Below, piece after piece: positions 44,031 through 55,324 of a stretch of DNA of 64,000 nt; position 1 is the first letter of the stretch, and each line of letters begins with the position of its first letter. Location of the stretch: the NCBI RefSeq assembly GCF_950295315.1, contig NC_080164.1, positions 60,048,003 to 60,112,002 of the forward strand, in the 5' to 3' direction. The position numbers were made by a program, and so were the translations under genes. The notes below the pieces were generated by a model that searched no databases, had not been told where the DNA came from, and was given only the letters and a program-made list of their open reading frames with translations. The DNA is from Erinaceus europaeus. Its lineage: Eukaryota; Chordata; Mammalia; Eulipotyphla; Erinaceidae.

Positions 44031-45021
44031 ACAACTTAATTTAGAAAATAAATTTTCTTACATAAAGTAGATACTTAACAATTATGGCATGTGAATGAAT
44101 TATTTCTGAAGGAGTATAGGAAAAAGAAGTGTCAAAATGAAGCCTCTAAGTGGAGGTTCCATTCAGTTCTGGCAGAAAATGCTAGTGTAGACATAGTTTT
44201 CCAAATGTGTGCCTGCTAACCTTGATTCTTAAATCCAAGTCTAGGAAAAACAAAAAGGGGGGGGAGAATGCTACTATTTGTTGTTACTTATCTTCCCCTG
44301 GATGATTGAAGCCTTCTCACATGTTGAATATTTATTCTATGCAATGCACTGGGAGGAAATACTCTCAACCCAGAAACTGTATTGCTTGTATGAACATAAG
44401 TAGAGTGAGATAGATTTTTCAGCTGCAGGTCAAAACGGGAGTGTTGTGTGTGGTGGGGAACTGTGACCAAATAGCATGACCTTTAACACTCCTAACCAGT
44501 ATTATAACGTATTTTCTTTCTTCTTTTTTTGAAAAAAAAAATGTGTCTTTTCTTGCTGTGGACTAGACTTCATTATCTGGGGGTGGAGAAGCCCTTTTGT
44601 TACGAGAACTGTGGAACAGAAAATATATTCCTCTCCTCTCTCATGGGAATGCTCTAGTAGCCTAATGCAAGCAGTTTCCACTGCTGAAATCTGTAATGTT
44701 ATCTGATGGATTTTTTTCACATAATGCTTACTCCCTTCTCTCCACTGCCATTTTACTTTCTCCATTTCTACTTCTTATCACTTTGCAATTTTTTTACAAA
44801 GATTATTCATCAATAACTTGTATCAATCTGGATCTCTGTCAAGACTTCTGGGGCAAATAATCAACTAATTTTTTAATATTTAAATGTTGACAAGCAATAA
44901 TTTAACTTTGTTATTATTATCATTTCCTAATTTCAATATAATGCCTTAGAAATAAAAGGTAATATGTCTCACATTAGATTTTCTAGCATATTTATAGGTA
45001 GTAATATTGTACATGTTAGTA
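44031..45021. other. unassigned sequence
   Basis: AT-rich. No gene or repeat recognised. A G-run is seen at about 44258-44265. Confidence 0.5.
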
Positions 45022-45036
45022 AAAATAATACAAACA

Positions 45037-45321
45037 GGGAGTCGGGCTGTAGCTCAGCAGGTTAAGCGCAGGTGATGCAAAGCGCAAGGGCCAGTGTAAG
45101 GATCCCGCTTTGAGACCCCGGCTCCCCACCTGCAGGGGAGTCGCTTCACAGGCGGTGAAGTAGATCTGCAGGTGTCTATTTTTCTCTCCCCCTCTCTGTT
45201 TTCCCCCACCTCTCTCCATTTCTCTCTGTCCTATCCAACAATGACAACAACAATAATAATGACAATAAAACAAGGGCAACAGAAGGGAATAAATAAATAA
45301 ATATTCAAAAAATAAATAAAT
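45037..45321 (+). mobile_element. tRNA-derived SINE, type 2 (sense), 15-bp duplication
   Basis: Head gggagtcgggctgtagctca, decayed B box (gctttgagacc), spacer (AAC/AAT)n and A-rich tail. Perfect duplication aaaataatacaaaca at 45022-45036 and 45322-45336. Confidence 0.95.
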
Positions 45322-45336
45322 AAAATAATACAAACA

Positions 45337-45619
45337 ACCAGAGCTGAGAAGTGTTTTGGTAATTTAAAAAAGTACATAAATAACAAAAAAAATACAAACA
45401 AATTCCATGATATAGCTTCAATGACGATGAAAACTTAATGCTTTTCAAAATATAGCAATTACACAGAATAAGACACAACTACAAATCCGTGAATTTATAG
45501 ATTCTTTGCCCAAATTCACTTCCAATTCTATCAATTATATTTGTTCCCTTTGGAACAGACATATAGACCTTTTGTGTTCCTAAATATACCATCCCCTTTT
45601 CTACCTGGAAATCTGCATA
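45337..45619. other. unassigned sequence
   Basis: No recognisable element. Confidence 0.5.
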
Positions 45620-47328
45620 AAGAAATTCATGCCACTTAACATGATTCTTTCAAACTCCATCCAAAATGAGTTGAAGAAAGAATCCAAAAGATCAACAGAC
45701 ATGAAAAAATGTTCCAAGTCATTGTCAGAAAATAAAGACAACAATGAGATAGATATCACTTCACTTCTGTGAGAATGGAATACATGAGAAAGAATAGCAA
45801 TAACAAGTGCTAGACAAGTTGTTGGGGCAAAGGAACCCTCCTGCTCTGCTGGTGGGAATGTAGATTGGTTCAACTTCTGTGGAGAGCAGTCTGGAGAACT
45901 CTCAGAAGCCTAGAAATGACTAAGACTGCAGTTCGTCTCCTGGGGATATATCCTAAGGAACCAAACATACCCATCCAAAAAGATCTGTGTATACCTATGT
46001 TCATAGAAACACAATTTGTAATAGCCAAAACCTAGAAGCAGCCCAGGTGTTCAACAAGTGGTGAGTAGTAGCTGAGAAAGCTGTGGTATACATACACAAT
46101 GGAATACTATGCAGCTATCAAGAACAATGAACCCACCTTCTCTGACCCATCTTGGATGGAGCTAGAAGGAATTATGTTAAGTGAGCTAAGTCAGAAAGAC
46201 AAAGACGTGTATAGGATGATCCCACTCATCAACAGAAGTTGAAAAAGAAGAAAAGAAAGGTAAACTCAAAGCAGGATTTGACAGAATTTGGAGTATAGCA
46301 CCAAAGTAAAAATCTCTGGGTTGAAGGTGAGTGCTGTAGTTGGGCTTCAATGGGGTTAGGGGGAGGATGGGATGAGACACAGTCCTTTGGTGGCGGGAAT
46401 GGTGTTTATGTACACTTTATTAATTTTTAGTCATATAAATCACCATTTAATTAATATGAGAGGGGAAACATTGATTGAATGTCTCCAGCTTTTTAATGCA
46501 CAGACCATAGGCTGAGTCTTTGATATCTTCTCTCTCTTAAAAGCTTAGACCAGGGAGAAAAGAAATAACCACTGGCAAAGCTACATACAAATAATGTCAA
46601 AGGACATAAATTATGGTCATATTGTGTATGATACAGCAAATCCTAACTAAGGGATTTTTCGAAATTAACCCAATTGCCAAATAATATGATTATAACAATA
46701 ACTGTTTATTGCCTTCTTAAACCCTAAGATAGCAGGAACCTCCCACATCCTCTATAAAGCCTACATTTCCCCCAGTCCTGGAACCTCTAGGGTGGGGCTC
46801 ACTTTCCTGCATGCTTCTCTCAATTCATACCAAATGATATTCTATCTGCTGATCCCAAACTAATCAACACAACAAGTATCACTTCGGCATGCTTCTCCTA
46901 AGACTGTTTCAGAGACATCAGGAATGGAATATCAACCCTTCACCCTCATTACCTGGCCACTGGGTTCCAGATGCTAACATTATGCCAACTAGACTTCCCT
47001 GGACAGATAACCCCACTAATGTGGCCCTGAGCCCTGCTTCCCCAGACCCCTGCCCCATTAGGGAAAGAGTGAGACAGGCTGGGAGTATAGATTGACCTGT
47101 CAATGTCCATGTTCATCGGGGAAGCAATTACAGAATCTTGGACTTTCCACCTTCTGTACTCCACAATGACGTTGGATCCAAACTTCCAGAGGGATAAAGA
47201 ATAGGAAAGCTTTAAGAGAGAGGATGGGATATGGAGTTCTGATGGTGAGAATTGTGTGGAGTTGTACCCCTCTTATCCTATGGTTTTGTCAATGTTTCGT
47301 TTTGATAAATAAAAAATTTAAAAAAGAA
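45620..47328 (+). mobile_element. L1 ORF2 end, long 3' UTR and A-tail (degenerate)
   Basis: A short antisense piece (about 45620-45670) flips to sense ORF2 at about 45690. Degenerate ORF2 motifs continue to a stop near 46240. The long 3' UTR follows to gataaataaaaaatttaaaa. Several frameshifts; not functional. Confidence 0.82.
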
Positions 47329-47334
47329 GTTGAG

Positions 47335-47797
47335 AAATAGTATCTTTTTAGGTCTTTCTACTTGCTTGTTGCATATACTGACTCACTGTAGACTATTGTG
47401 TACTTTTGCTTTCAGGTATATATTTGCCCTAATTTAAGGATACATGTTAACATTTGCCCTATCTCATGGGACTTGGTCTATATCTAGGTTTTGGGACTTT
47501 GTTAGGAAGTGAACCACCTAAAATGGAATTAAAGAATCCTATGAAAGGAAAGGTCTCATCTGAGTAATGAGGCTGAAAGGTTCACATTCCAGGCTTGATG
47601 TCTCTGGACACAGTCTAAAGTGAAGCATACTGAAGTGGTACTGGTTGTGTTGATTAGGTTGGGATCATCAGATAGGAAAGCTATCAGAAGAGGGGATGGA
47701 ATATAGAATTCTGGTGGTGGGAATTGTGTGGAGTTATACCCCACTTATCCTATGGTTTTTGTCAGTGTTTTATTTTTACAAATAAAAATTGTAAAAA
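47335..47797 (+). mobile_element. twin-primed L1 3' end inside another L1
   Basis: 47335-47672 is antisense mid-3' UTR and 47673-47797 is the sense terminal 3' UTR with A-tail. The flanking text (gaagttgagaaatag and aaggtgagaagtaag) is the ORF2-stop region of a further L1 and acts as a diverged duplication. Confidence 0.78.
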
Positions 47798-48030
47798 AAA
47801 CAAAAGGTGAGAAGTAAGAACAGAAGGGGAAATACAAAGCTGAACTTGGACTGGGTTTGGTATATTGCACCAAAGTAAAGGACTCTGGGCTTTGAGGAAG
47901 AGTTCAGGTCTTTGTGATGACGGTGGCGGATCTAGTCAGAGGTTAGAATATTTTTGAGAAAACTGAGAAAATTTACACATGTGCAAACAACTGTATGTAC
48001 TGTAAACCATTACTGTAACCAATTTAATAT
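47798..48030 (+). mobile_element. L1 short-type 3' UTR (sense)
   Basis: Matches 13020-13250 (ttgcaccaaagtaaaggact, gtgcaaacaactgtatgtac). The A-tail is lost. Confidence 0.78.
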
Positions 48031-48066
48031 AAATTGTATTTGCTATTAACTATATGTGTATATATG

Positions 48067-48240
48067 CAATTTGTATAAACTGTATGTTCTTATATATAGT
48101 ACTTCTGCTTTATTCAAATATAAAAGGGAAAAAAGCAAATTTTTATAGAAGAGAAAAATAATTTGGTGTTAAAAAATTACCCTGATAAGATATGGATAGA
48201 TATACTAACATTCACCCACATCAAAATACTCTAAATACAA
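48067..48240 (+). repeat. 175-bp direct repeat, copy 2
   Basis: Second copy of 43857-44030, lying just after the 3' end of a short-type L1. Differences include a 4-bp deletion near the end. Confidence 0.75.
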
Positions 48241-48329
48241 ATATATATATAGTTTAAATGTGTTATTTCCTTTGTGTAGAATGATTTGTCCCTGCATAGA
48301 TAGTAAATGCTATTCTTAAAAGATTCCAA

Positions 48330-48450
48330 ATAGAGCTGGTGAGATAGAAAAATGGTTATGAAAAAAGACTTTCATGCCTGTGGCTCTGAGGTCCCAGGTT
48401 CAATCCCCAGTACTACCATAAGCCAGTGCTGAGCAATGTGTCTGCACCCT
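48330..48450 (+). mobile_element. short tRNA-like SINE, type 3 (sense)
   Basis: gagctggtgagatagaaaaa, actttcatgcctgtggctct, B box ggttcaatccc, and accataagccagtgctgagc define this family best in this copy. Confidence 0.85.
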
Positions 48451-48564
48451 CCCAACTCCCAAATATAACCACAATAGTTCTCACAAAGTTCTACTTTTCT
48501 CTTGCTTGTTTCATCATTTTATGTATATGATAATATATATTTTTTATTTAAATAGTAACATTTT

Positions 48565-48825
48565 TGGCCACCAGAATTCCACTGGGGTGTGGTGTTTGTA
48601 GTAAAACTCTACCATTTATAGAAGTCTTTATTTGTTTTTAATTTTTCTTTTGATAGAAGGTGAGACATAGAAAAGAGAGGGTGAGAGTGGAGAAAGAGAC
48701 AGAGATGAGAGACACCTGCAGCATTGCTTCAGCACTCATGAAGCTTTCCCCAACAGGAGTGGGGTGGCAGGGGCTCTAGTCCAAATCACTTTACATTGTA
48801 AGAAGTCACATGATCACACAAGTAT
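48565..48825 (-). mobile_element. type 1 SINE (antisense), degenerate
   Basis: A ggccaccagaattccactgg extension remnant precedes the antisense GA-rich part and gacacctgcagcattgcttc. Confidence 0.75.
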
Positions 48826-50155
48826 ATTTTAAGTTGTCTATTAAAAAATCATAGGATTAAGTGAATTATTTTAGGAACCATTAATACTGAAACATAATAA
48901 TCCCTTTATCTTATTACAAATTAAAAGTAAACATTAGAATAATAAACTCTGACATCTTACTGTGACTTTGTCTAATCTCCTAGGCATTATTGAATAAAAG
49001 TTAAGATTAATTAGCAGGTAAATTCATTTGACAACACCTGTTACTTGGAAATATTTGAATGATGGTATCTGAACAGCTCTCCAAAAGCTGGTGAGATATA
49101 AAGACAATTGTGCTACTACTAGAAGAAAAGCTTATGCAATTTTTCTCACTAAGTTATTCAATATTTCAGTTGAAAGAAAACAATATTTTAAAAAACATAA
49201 ATTTTAATAAAATTTAATGCGGAGGTAGAGGATAAATAATGGTACACTGATGGTTATTATGTATATATCAGAAATATATATTTGTAGGTATTTGGTGATG
49301 AACATGGGGCATAACCTCCACCATAATGCATTTTCATCTATCAAATTAGTATCAGTTAGCTCATTAAAATAGTTATCACTTCTTATGAGCCAATGCAAGC
49401 TGATGTGAACATAGCAACTAGATTATTAACACTATAAAGTCAGCATCACTAAATAGATATAAGAAGAGGAGATACAAATGTAGAGGATTTAGACTTGACT
49501 AAGAAAAGGAAAATGTATGCTTTCATTAGAAGAAGTGCATGAAAGGTGCAGTTGTAGTTTTTATTATGGTTTATAGTCCAAACATCAAAGACTTTCGATA
49601 AATTGGCATCTATCCTTTTTTGTGACGTTAGGAAAATGTAACTAATTTGATCAAAATAAGATGGAAGATAAGACGGTGTTTTAAAAATATAAAAGGAAGG
49701 TAACAAGAATGCAAAGTGACTAGGGAAAAATAACAAACTGAGGTTAATGACCAAAAATTAATAGGGATTTCATACAGGGTTGTGGTATTCTAATCAGTGT
49801 CAGAAGTCCATGTTTGGAAAGGAGAAAGTGATTCTACAGTTTCTCCAGAGCTGAGCATTTGTCAAAGGGTTAAAGGGACTATATAGGAAGGAGATACAGA
49901 AAGGGATCTAAGATGCAGGCGAAAAAATGCTTTCTGGTACAGAGTATCATAAACTGGATGAATTATAAGCACCAAACATATATTTCTCACAGGTCTGGAA
50001 GCTAGAAGGTCAGGATGCCAGCACTGTTGAGTACTGCTGAAGTCTGTTATCCTTCCAGTTACAGATTGCTCATGCAGTAAAAGATACAATCAGGCTTTCA
50101 GGAGACTTATATAAGGACATTCATTGGCTTGATAAAGACATAGAAGAAATACTTG
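48826..50155. other. unassigned AT-rich sequence
   Basis: No gene or named repeat. Frames here lack protein-like composition. Confidence 0.5.
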
Positions 50156-50164
50156 GAGCATATT

Positions 50165-50373
50165 TTTAAATGTCTTTTTTATTATCTTTATTTATTGGAC
50201 AGTGACAGCCAGAAATCAAGAGGGAAGGGGGTGACAGAGAGGGAGAGAGACACCTGCAGCACTTCACCACTTGCAAAGCTTTCCCCCTGCAGGTGGGGAC
50301 TGGGGGCTCGAACTTGGGTCCTTTCACATCATAATATGTACACTCAACCAAGTGCACCATCACCTGGCCCCTA
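50165..50373 (-). mobile_element. tRNA-derived SINE, type 1 (antisense)
   Basis: Full copy with B-box complement gggctcgaacttggg. Duplication gagcatatt at 50156-50164 and 50374-50382. Confidence 0.93.
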
Positions 50374-50424
50374 GAGCATATTCTTTACTAGAACCCTCAT
50401 TCAAAAATTTAGCTCTGATCAAAG

Positions 50425-50675
50425 GAGGGTAGGTCTATGGACCAACCTGCTAATGCCCATGCCCAGCAGAGAAGCAATTACAGAAGTCAGAACTCTCATC
50501 TTCTGCACCTCAACAAGAGTTTTGGTCCATTCTCCCAGAGGGATAAAGAATAGGGAAATTTCAAATGGAGGGGGTGGGACACAGAACTCTGGTGATGGGA
50601 ACTGTATAAAATTAAAGCATTACTTTATAATCTTGTGAATCAATATTAAATCACTAGTAAAAAATTTTAAAACAT
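50425..50675 (+). mobile_element. L1 terminal 3' UTR (sense), older subfamily
   Basis: ctatggaccaacctgctaat to tcactagtaaaaaattttaa, matching the reverse complement of 37100-37340. Confidence 0.82.
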
Positions 50676-50699
50676 TGATGAAATTGTGATAATGATTGC

Positions 50700-51045
50700 A
50701 TTAACAAGCCCCAGCAGTAACCCTGGAGGCAACAACAACATCAACAAAAAGTATTTATAAAAGAAATAAGAAAAGCATTATTTTTTTTCTCTGTCTTATG
50801 GAAAAATTCCTAAAAAAAAAAAAAAAAAAAGGTCTTATTGGATTAACAAGATAGTTGGAAAACTTCTGCTTTGCCATATTTGCAACCCAGGTTTGAGCCT
50901 GGCCCACACCCTAGTGGGGGAAGCTCCCATGCTATAATGTCTTTCCCTCTTTGTTTCTCTCATTCCATTAATAGCTGAAAAAAAAAAAAAGTTTGACCTG
51001 GAACAGTGAAGTCTCAGAGAGAAATAAAGAAAAAGAAAGTCATTA
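50700..51045 (+). mobile_element. SINE fragments and A-runs
   Basis: 50705-50755 is the isolated SINE extension module (gccccagcagtaaccctgga). A-runs at 50813-50831 are followed by a degenerate type 3-like SINE (50832-51045) with ttgcaacccaggtttgagcc. Confidence 0.6.
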
Positions 51046-51384
51046 TGGTTTTGGCAAACCACACACATTTCCCAAGGGTGTTTGCCATGCATGGGAATGA
51101 TATATGCTGTTTATTAGGTTTAGACAAGCTATATAGGAAAAGATGAACAAATGCAAATACCTGTCATGCAGGCCAATAATAGTGAGACAAGAGCAAAGAC
51201 AATGTTTTTATATAGAGTGAAGATAATGTTCTTAGGTAATTTAAGTCAAAATAAGACTTTGATTTCCAAATAAAAACTTTTAAATATACTTTTTAAAATA
51301 TCTTTATTGGAGGATTAGTGGTTTCCAGTTGACAAGAAATACTTTCCTAAATTTTTCAGAGCCTAAGTATTTTTAAACTATAAT

Positions 51385-51597
51385 CAGGGAAATTCTACTG
51401 TTTCTTCTTTTCTTTCTTTCTTTCTCTCTTTCAGTAGATACAGAGAAAAGGAGAAATTCAGAGAGAATGAGAGACATCTGAAACACTTCTCCACCACTCA
51501 TGTAGTTTTCCCTTGAAGGTGGAGACCAGGGACTCAAACCCAGGACCTTGACCTAGTAATGTGGGCCTTCTACTGAGTGAACCACCACCTGGTCCCA
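51385..51597 (-). mobile_element. type 1-like SINE (antisense)
   Basis: Signatures gtagatacagagaaaagg, ggagaccagggactcaaaccc and gaaccaccacctggtccca. Confidence 0.8.
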
Positions 51598-51600
51598 AGA

Positions 51601-51935
51601 CTCTTCTAAAGAATATATTGAGAAAATAATTTTTAAAATCTAGAAATAATATTTACAAATAATTGTTACTACTTTAATATATCAAAAGGGCAATAAACCT
51701 CAATGATCTTATCTATCTATCTATCTATAGACAGATAGATAGAACTAAAGTTCGGCTAAAGTTCTAGAGGTTACCTAAAAATGCTTTTTTTAACTAGATG
51801 ATTAATGTAAAAGGAATGTATATCTTTCTTTAACTAATAAGTAATTGATGAAATCAGTTGTTGAACAACTGACATTCAGTTAAGATTTACTGAAAGGGAA
51901 ATGCCTTTGATCAGTGAGTAGTGGTGTTTCCCAGT
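51601..51935 (+). repeat. unclassified dispersed repeat, copy A1
   Basis: Matches the reverse complement of 58088-58905 (minus two SINEs and a microsatellite there), for example attgagaaaat...tctagaaata and gatgaaatcagttgttgaac. Between 51706 and 51745 a (TCTA)n/(GATA)n pair forms a self-complementary tract where copy B has (TG)n. Confidence 0.75.
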
Positions 51936-52845
51936 ATGTGAAGAGAATTACCTGCTGGCTCAACTGTACATGAATCTTACTGATTTTATAGTCACTTTGA
52001 AGGGGAAAAAAAATCCTCTGTAAAGAAAGACAAACTTCTTTACATTATCAAAGCTATTGTCTGAGCTTTCAGCAATACCCAAGATGTACTTTCCATCTTA
52101 TTTCTAAAAGTATTAAACTAACAGAATGATAGTGCTGCTAAGTTTTAAACTCACCAATTTATTTTTCTTATTTCTCCTACCAAAGATTATGGCACTAAAA
52201 AACTTATATTCTACTTACTGCAAACTCTTTATGGAGATGAAATAATTGGTAGTAGCCATTCTCAAATTAATTAACTTTTAATCTAAAATACTGTCATGAT
52301 GTTCTTGGGACTGCTAGTGCAAATAATCAACTTATATCAAGAACTCATGAATCTTAAAAGTCTAGGATGTTAATTTAAGAAGAAATTAAAGCAACATCTG
52401 ATTTATATCTCATCAAACTATACTGGTTAGAGGAATGACTTTCCTTGCATTATGTAGACTATTGTAGTCTAAAGAGTAATGGTTATTGTTTGAAAATACT
52501 CTTTTAGAAAGGAAGATTGTTGGGCTTTACAAAAATCACTGTAGGTTTACTTGACCAGTATGTCTCATTTGCAACAAAATCAATTATTAATGTATTAGTA
52601 TTTCAAACTGTTTATTAACATTTGTGAAGATTGTAAAATATTGTTTATTGAAATGTGTATATTTAATTTGACTACAGGCTTATTTAGCGCTACTTGCAGT
52701 TACAGATTCTGATATTTTATACTTAAACAGTAACATTTGACCAAAGAATTGATAAGTAAATGTGTTTTCAAATGTTCTGGGTTTATTGGTGCAAGATAAT
52801 CATGCTATTAAATGCAAAGAGATATGTTTATAGAATTTTTAAATT
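51936..52845. other. unassigned AT-rich sequence
   Basis: No coding signal or named repeat. Confidence 0.5.
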
Positions 52846-52850
52846 TAATC

Positions 52851-53055
52851 TTTTTTAATTATCTTTATTTATTGGATAGAGACAGCCAGAAATCAAGATG
52901 TTAGAGGGAGATAGAAAGGGAAAGAAACAGAGAGACATCTGTATCACTGCTTTACCACTCACAAAGCTTTCCCCCTGCAGGTGGTGATTGGGAGCTCAAA
53001 CCCAAGTCCTTGTGCATTGTAACATGTGTGCTCTATTAGGTGAGCCAGCATTCAA
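52851..53055 (-). mobile_element. tRNA-derived SINE, type 1 (antisense)
   Basis: tattggatagagacagccag, ttccccctgcaggtggtgat and a decayed terminus. Confidence 0.88.
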
Positions 53056-53130
53056 GCATCTTAAATTTAATTCTTTATTTTATCATTTTATTTAAAGAGT
53101 GTATTCTTTCATTTTTAAGAATGGATTTTA

Positions 53131-53417
53131 TTTTAAATTTTTTTATATTTACTTATATTCCCTTTTGTTGCCCTTGTTGTTTTTTATTGTTGTTGTAGTT
53201 ATTATTGTTGTTATTGATGCTGTCATTGTTAGATAGGACAGAGAGAAATGGAGAGAAGAGGGGAAGACAGAAACGAGGAGAGAAAGCAGACCTGCTTCAC
53301 CGCCTGTGAAGCAACTCCCCTGCAGGTGGGGAGCCGGGGGCCCAAACCAGGAGCCTTATGCTGGTCCTTGTGCTTGTCGCCATGTACCCTTAACCCTCTA
53401 CTAACCTCCCGACTCCC
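53131..53417 (-). mobile_element. tRNA-derived SINE, type 2 (antisense)
   Basis: Near full length, with an internal loss around the cacctgcagacc part. Diverged 14-bp duplication aagaatggatttta / aaggatggacttta (53117-53130 and 53418-53431). Confidence 0.92.
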
Positions 53418-53431
53418 AAGGATGGACTTTA

Positions 53432-53640
53432 AAGGGACTGGGTGGAGGCGCACCTAGTGGGACATGAATGTCACCATGCACAAGGACCTGGCTTCAGGTC
53501 CCTGTCCCTATCTGGAGTGTGGGAGGGGACTTTACAAGTGGTGAAGCATTTCTGCAATTAGTGCTCTTTCTTCCTTTCTGTCTCTGCTTTCCCCCTTAAT
53601 TTCCTTCTGCCTCTATTCAAAAAAAAAGAATGAAATAATA
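53432..53640 (+). mobile_element. tRNA-derived SINE, type 1 (sense), degenerate
   Basis: Head gggactgggtggaggcgcac, then acaagtggtgaagcatttctgc and an A-rich tail. It begins directly at the right duplication of the neighbouring SINE. Confidence 0.8.
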
Positions 53641-53994
53641 CAAAAGAATTGAATTTAAAAGGCAAACATTAATAGTTCAGGTGAATGGCATTCTTGTAGT
53701 TATTATTCTTTTTACAGAATTAAGATCATTGTGGAAATATTCTGTGACAAATGTTAACCCCTAGTCTACTCCAACCTGATTCAGAGGTGCTTTTTTAGAA
53801 TTGCCAGCTAAATTTTAAGTGATATTAAGAGCAAATGAAATCACAGATGCTATTACAAGTAATAGTTTTTATCTCTAGCTGTTTACTGTCTGCCTTTAAA
53901 GATCCACTCACTACATAATGTTTTTTACAATTTACTACACACACACACAATCACAAGTATGTATGTTCTTAGATGCAGTTGATGTTTTTTATTA

Positions 53995-54485
53995 TTTTTC
54001 TTTTTTTTAATTTGTGATTAAGTTATGATTGGCAAGCTTGTAGGACAAGAGTGGTACAATTCCATACAGTTCTCACCACCAGAGTTCCATATCCCATCCT
54101 CTCAACTGGAAGTTTCCCTATTCTTTATTCCTCTGGGAATATGGACCAAAGATCTTTATGGGGAGCAGAAGGTAAAAGGTCTGGCTTCTGTAATTGTTCT
54201 TCCACTGGATGGGAGGTAGATCCATACCCCAGCCTGTTTCTATCTTTTCCTAGTGGGACAGGGCTCTGAGCAGGTGGAGTTCCAGGATACATTGGTCAGG
54301 TTGTCTGCCCCGGGAAGTCAGGTTGGTGTCATCTGCAATTTGGTGCCTGAAAAGCAATAAGATATAAAGCAGAATATATTGTTTGGTAATCAGGAACCTA
54401 TAAGTAAGAGTATAGCAGATGAGATTTGGGATCTTCATGTTGAAAGAAGCTAAGAAGTCTATTTTAGGTATATTCCAGGGGCCCA
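53995..54485 (-). mobile_element. L1 terminal 3' UTR (antisense), older subfamily
   Basis: Matches 2815-3285 and 37100-37600; stops at the ggtatattccaggggccca signature. Confidence 0.85.
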
Positions 54486-54834
54486 GATATGCTCTTTAAA
54501 CTGGACCTCCATTAAAAGGGAATCGCTGAGGTGCTAAGTGTATTGATACTCCAAAATTCAAAGAAAATCTGAGCAATGGGGTGATTATAGAACAGTAATG
54601 ACATAAAAGGTAAATATTTCCTTTGGTATTATACTTAAGGGACAAATAATTCTTTGTAATACAATTAAGGCATATAATATCCTAACTCTGTACCAATTTG
54701 TATCTTAGTGCTTCTGACATATATTCACAATTAAACTATGTTAGTGCTTCTCCCATGGCACACACAAAGTAGTAATATGTCTATGCCAATGGGATACAAA
54801 GAAATTGAAAGGTTTCTATTTGGAATCCATTGGA
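54486..54834. other. unassigned sequence
   Basis: No recognisable element. Confidence 0.5.
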
Positions 54835-55055
54835 AAGAATAAAGTAAAAGCATAATCTTCAAACTTGTAGTTAGAACTTCTCTGCCTGTTGCATTTTTCC
54901 CTTTTTGCATATTTGTTCACTGCTTTTATTACCAATACATTCGAAGCCTTGAATTGTTCAAGGTGTTAGCTTTATAACAATATTCACTCTGGTGTACTAT
55001 GCTAAAAATGAAGTTGAAAAGTAGAAGAAAACATAACTGTAATGATAATTGCTAT
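54835..55055 (+). repeat. unclassified dispersed repeat, copy A2
   Basis: Matches the reverse complement of about 58905-59125, for example gtaaaagcat(a/g)atc, caaggtgttagcttta and aaatgaagttgaaaa. It covers the part of the repeat that precedes the A1 part in copy B. Confidence 0.7.
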
Positions 55056-55324
55056 TACTATCACTATAATCTGACATGTATATTTTTTGGGACATGAATG
55101 TAATTAGAATATGGCTGACTTCAGCCTGATGAGCCTATTTTTCTTTGCCTATTTTTCTGGCACAATTTTTATGTACCTACATAACGCATGATGAAATAAA
55201 CCTCCTATTTGTCTAACCCTAGTCAAAGCCAAGAGAAGCTTTTACTTTTTAATTACTTTAACTTTTTCTAAGGTTATAATTCAACTAACCCCAGAAATTT
55301 GATTTGAATAAGTTGTTTTAATTA
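55056..55324. other. unassigned sequence
   Basis: No recognisable element. Confidence 0.5.

Noticed and set aside
51706..51745. Self-complementary (TCTA)/(GATA) tract as a regulatory hairpin
   Set aside because: It sits at a microsatellite-prone site of a repeat and the other copy has an unrelated (TG)n there.
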